Part shown: positions 61,118 through 64,000 of the stretch, one piece after another
Layout: each line of letters starts with the position of its first letter
How positions within the stretch are numbered: the first letter of the stretch is position 1
Assembly: GCA_023014335.1 (NCBI GenBank)
Contig: JAECYW010000007.1
Coordinates: 930,001 to 994,000, forward strand
From: Galerina marginata
Taxonomy: Eukaryota > Basidiomycota > Agaricomycetes > Agaricales > Galerinaceae
Direction: 5' to 3'
Length of the DNA: 64,000 nucleotides
Program-made: the position numbers and the translations under genes
Notes under the pieces: model-generated
What the model was told of the DNA's origin: nothing
Seen by the model: only the letters and a program-made list of their open reading frames with translations
The model's database searches: none

Positions 61118-64000
61118 TTATAAGCCAACAGCAGGTCCATCTCTCCGTCCGTAAATCTGAGCCATTAATCCTAAAATGCCACCATCCTCTATATCCTCCT
61201 CCTCCTCTTCCATTCGCCCACCAAAACGCTTCCCACCATCCACATACGACTCGCCCAACCCGCTGCCAACACCACCGTCCCCTGCCATATCCCCGGACAA
61301 CATCCCAGATCCACTGCTAGCCCCCTTCCCCTTCGACACGCCGGAGGACGCCCCACGCAACTGCACACTTCCTTGCGAATCACCCAGCACCACACTAGGA
61401 GCAGCCGCCAGTTCAACCGCACCAAACACCGACGCTGCGCCTCCACCCGCCCCAGCACCAATAGTATAGGTAGAAGCTGAAGGTCCCGCTGCGCTAGCCG
61501 CCAAGAGATTCGACAGACCTGCCACGCTCCCTCCTCCGGGCCCACGCCTCCGCACTGCAGCAGCCAGCCTGCTTTGCCTTAATGCCTGGTCGTATTCCTG
61601 CGCCTTGTCCATATACATGCTCTCAGTCTGACTGCTACCGCCTTCGTTGGCAAAATGCACCGTCGTGCCCGCGCCAGATCCACTGCCATCGTCCCGGTTG
61701 ATGTTGGCGGAGCTAGGTCCAAACCGTCTTCGGTAATGCGGGTATTGGAAGTGGGAATTTAGGTCCGCCATTCGGCTTAGGTAAAGCGACCCAGATGGGT
61801 CTGCTGGGTTCCAGTCTGGATTGGCAGCCTAAGATATGCGTCAAAAACGAAGTAACAATACAACTAGTAGCACGAAAAGAGATACCTTGAAATTAAGGAA
61901 ACTTTTCTCCATCTTCCCTTCATTCGACACCATCTTCGTATCATGTGCACGAGAAGGGGCTCCGAATTTGACATTTCCGTGCCGTTCAAAGTTGAACTCT
62001 GCAAAACTGCACACATACCCGCGGCCGTCGACGTGGACCGAGAACTCGCGGAAGAAATCCACAATCGCAGGCGCACACATCGGAAGTGAAAACCAGAGCA
62101 CAAAAGGTGTGAGGATGACCGAAACGATCTCTTGAGCAAAGATCAGGATCTTCATCGCGAACAATTCTCCGAATTCCTGGTGGACCTGCACTCCCCATTT
62201 ATTTTAGAACAACAAAGCCAAACCCCTTGAGAGAATTACGAGCATTACCTTCTTGCTGTGTAACTGCCCTTTCCAGCTGTCAGGCATGTAGTGGGTATAG
62301 TTAACCACTTCAGACATCAAGAGTTCAGGATCGAAGACGCGATTGTCCTCAGGAATCATTCCCCTTGCAACGGTTAGAATAGCGGTGAAGACTCCCAGAT
62401 AAAAGAAGACAGTCCTGCGTGGCGTGATCTCGAAATTGATAAAGAGGTCGGGGTCAAGTACTGTGGCAAGGACCAGAACAGCGGCAAATGACCCCGCAAT
62501 GAAAGCGACAAATCTATGCATGTTACTTAGCGCCAGATTCAAGAACATGAAAGTGATGAACATACCGCATAACCAGTGTGATCTTCTCGTTAGGAAATTG
62601 GCCTATGTACATATTGGAAAGAGGGTAGCTCTCGTCCAGTCGGCGTGTGAAAATATGCGGGAGTTCGTTGAACTCTCGAAACTTCCATTGGGCGAATGAG
62701 GTGTATCTTCGCCCACCGATAGCTGAAGGATCTTTATGGTATTGCTATTGATGATGAGCGTTAATTAGACATTCGTGTGGAGGGGTCGCTCGACTTGCCT
62801 CAAAGTACCTGAAGAAAGAGTACATGAGGAAATAAAGCACGATAAAAGGCGCAAAAATCGCATTGAGAATCCCCATGAAGATAAACCGACGTTTCAACCT
62901 ACAACAACAATTCAATGCTATTCCTTGCATAAAATGAAAATGGATCTTACCCCTCTATCAAGACCGCTCGGTTTTTCGCCTTCAGAAATACTTTTCTTAC
63001 TTTCCCATGTTGGTCAAACAGATATTCCATCAGACAAAACCGAAGGTTCCATTCCAAAGCTTGTGTTAGTGTCTTCCCTTTTCCTTCTTCTTCGGCGACG
63101 AATTGTTTCAAGGAGTTTGGTAAGGGCGCGCGAAGATCCAGCAGTTCCTTGTTAAATAGTGCGATTAAATAGTTTTCTTGCCGCATAATTCTATTGGCAA
63201 TATCATGTGCATCGAGTTTGGCGGTCGCAGTGTCGTCCGATGTCCTGCCTTTGTTAGATGACAAGGCAGTCAACGGGTTTTCTTCGCGAATATTGCCTAT
63301 CCGGCGAACGACTTCGGACCATGCAATGGTTTGGATATCAGCCTGCCAAATAATGTTTAAATGCATTTAGCCCGATACCGTGGAGGCGCTTACGTCAGGA
63401 ATTTTGAGTAGATACGTGTAGAAGTTGTACATATGGACAAGCCGTTGGACGCCCATGACAAAAGATATTATTTGCCACACATAGAATGCGGCGAATAGCA
63501 AGAAAAATAGAAACGTGAATCCTGAAAATCTGGCAAATGTGTGAGATTCTAGAACTTTCACCAAGCAAGCCTTCACGGACCTTGAAACACAATGAGGAAC
63601 GATGACATCCGAGAGTTGCGAGTGACTGTGGCGTCGTAAGCTTGAATAATCTATGCATCCCAGGAGAAATGTTGAGAATCCAATAACAAAACCGACAGTT
63701 CTAAAGATTCAGGTTTGATAAGGCTTATGAAGAAAGTGCGGAAGCGGTCACTAACAATAAATTAAGTCCTCGAGCAAGCGCGATGCTATAAATTCCCTTG
63801 CCCTCATAATATGCGTAGACTTCTTGTAGGAAGGCGTCTAGGTTGTAGACATTAACCCAGTTCCACAAAGCCTTCTCGTAGTCGTCAAGTCCACGCATAG
63901 CTGGCCGACTTCGATAAGAAGAATTAGAACCTTGATTGGGTGTTGGCGCACGGGGATCCTGTGTTCTTTCGTCTTCTATCTCGTCGAATTCTGGAGGAAC
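61118..64000 (-). CDS. ATG9: Autophagy-related protein 9 (5' end outside window)
   Basis: Multi-pass lipid scramblase on the vesicles that seed autophagosomes. The minus-strand gene enters from the right edge: [60 protein letters not shown]. Helices: [40 protein letters not shown]. Then [192 protein letters not shown]. The C-terminal tail is Gly/Ser-rich with an acidic stretch ([12 protein letters not shown]) and ends at 61118. About nine introns. N-terminal start lies beyond 64000. Confidence 0.94.

Overview
The window is nuclear DNA from a filamentous basidiomycete, most likely an Agaricomycete. Genes are dense and split by many short introns of about 45-60 bp, mostly GT-AG. Several families point the same way: a DUF6699 protein, a DNMT1-type methyltransferase with RFTS and BAH domains, a Ppo-type fatty-acid oxygenase, a mitochondrial NAD(P) transhydrogenase and a YPQ-type PQ-loop transporter. 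No rRNA, tRNA, transposon or CRISPR was recognised. All exon joins were read by eye from splice consensus and reading frame.

Layout. 0-7 kb: 3' part of NAD(P) transhydrogenase (+), a nucleotide-sugar transporter (-) and an unknown single-pass membrane protein (-). 7.5-19 kb: three chromatin and genome-maintenance genes in a row on +, namely a Crb2/Rad9-like Tudor-BRCT checkpoint mediator, a chromodomain protein and RAD54. A 1.4 kb stretch without a confident gene precedes RAD54. 19-31.6 kb: a GYF-domain LIN1/CD2BP2 homologue (-), PQ-loop transporter (+), CTLH/CRA protein (+), an unknown 343-residue protein (-), mitochondrial ribosomal protein uL3m (-), an Rrn6-like Pol I factor (+) and a mitochondrial carrier (+). 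31.9-42 kb: CCT4 (-), UFD1 (+), N-myristoyltransferase (-), DIS3 (+). 42-50 kb: DUF6699 protein (-), HSP20 (-), kexin (+), MCM7 (-). 50-55.4 kb: a DNMT1-type cytosine methyltransferase (+). 56-64 kb: a truncated Ppo-like oxygenase (-), an orphan coding-like fragment (-), a thiamine-binding-like protein (-), an EH-domain protein (+) and the C-terminal part of ATG9 (-), which runs off the window.

Most genes form head-to-head pairs with short shared promoters: uL3m/RRN6, CCT4/UFD1, NMT1/DIS3, MCM7/DNMT1 and thiamine-binding/EH (start codons only 25 bp apart). The functions are mostly housekeeping. The most unusual signal is that the body of the DNA methyltransferase gene is strongly depleted in CpG while its neighbours are CpG-rich, as if the methyltransferase locus had itself been methylated and mutated over time. 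Other points are a truncated Ppo copy whose 5' end does not join in frame, a chromodomain protein with an unrecognised C-terminal domain, and two GC-AG introns.
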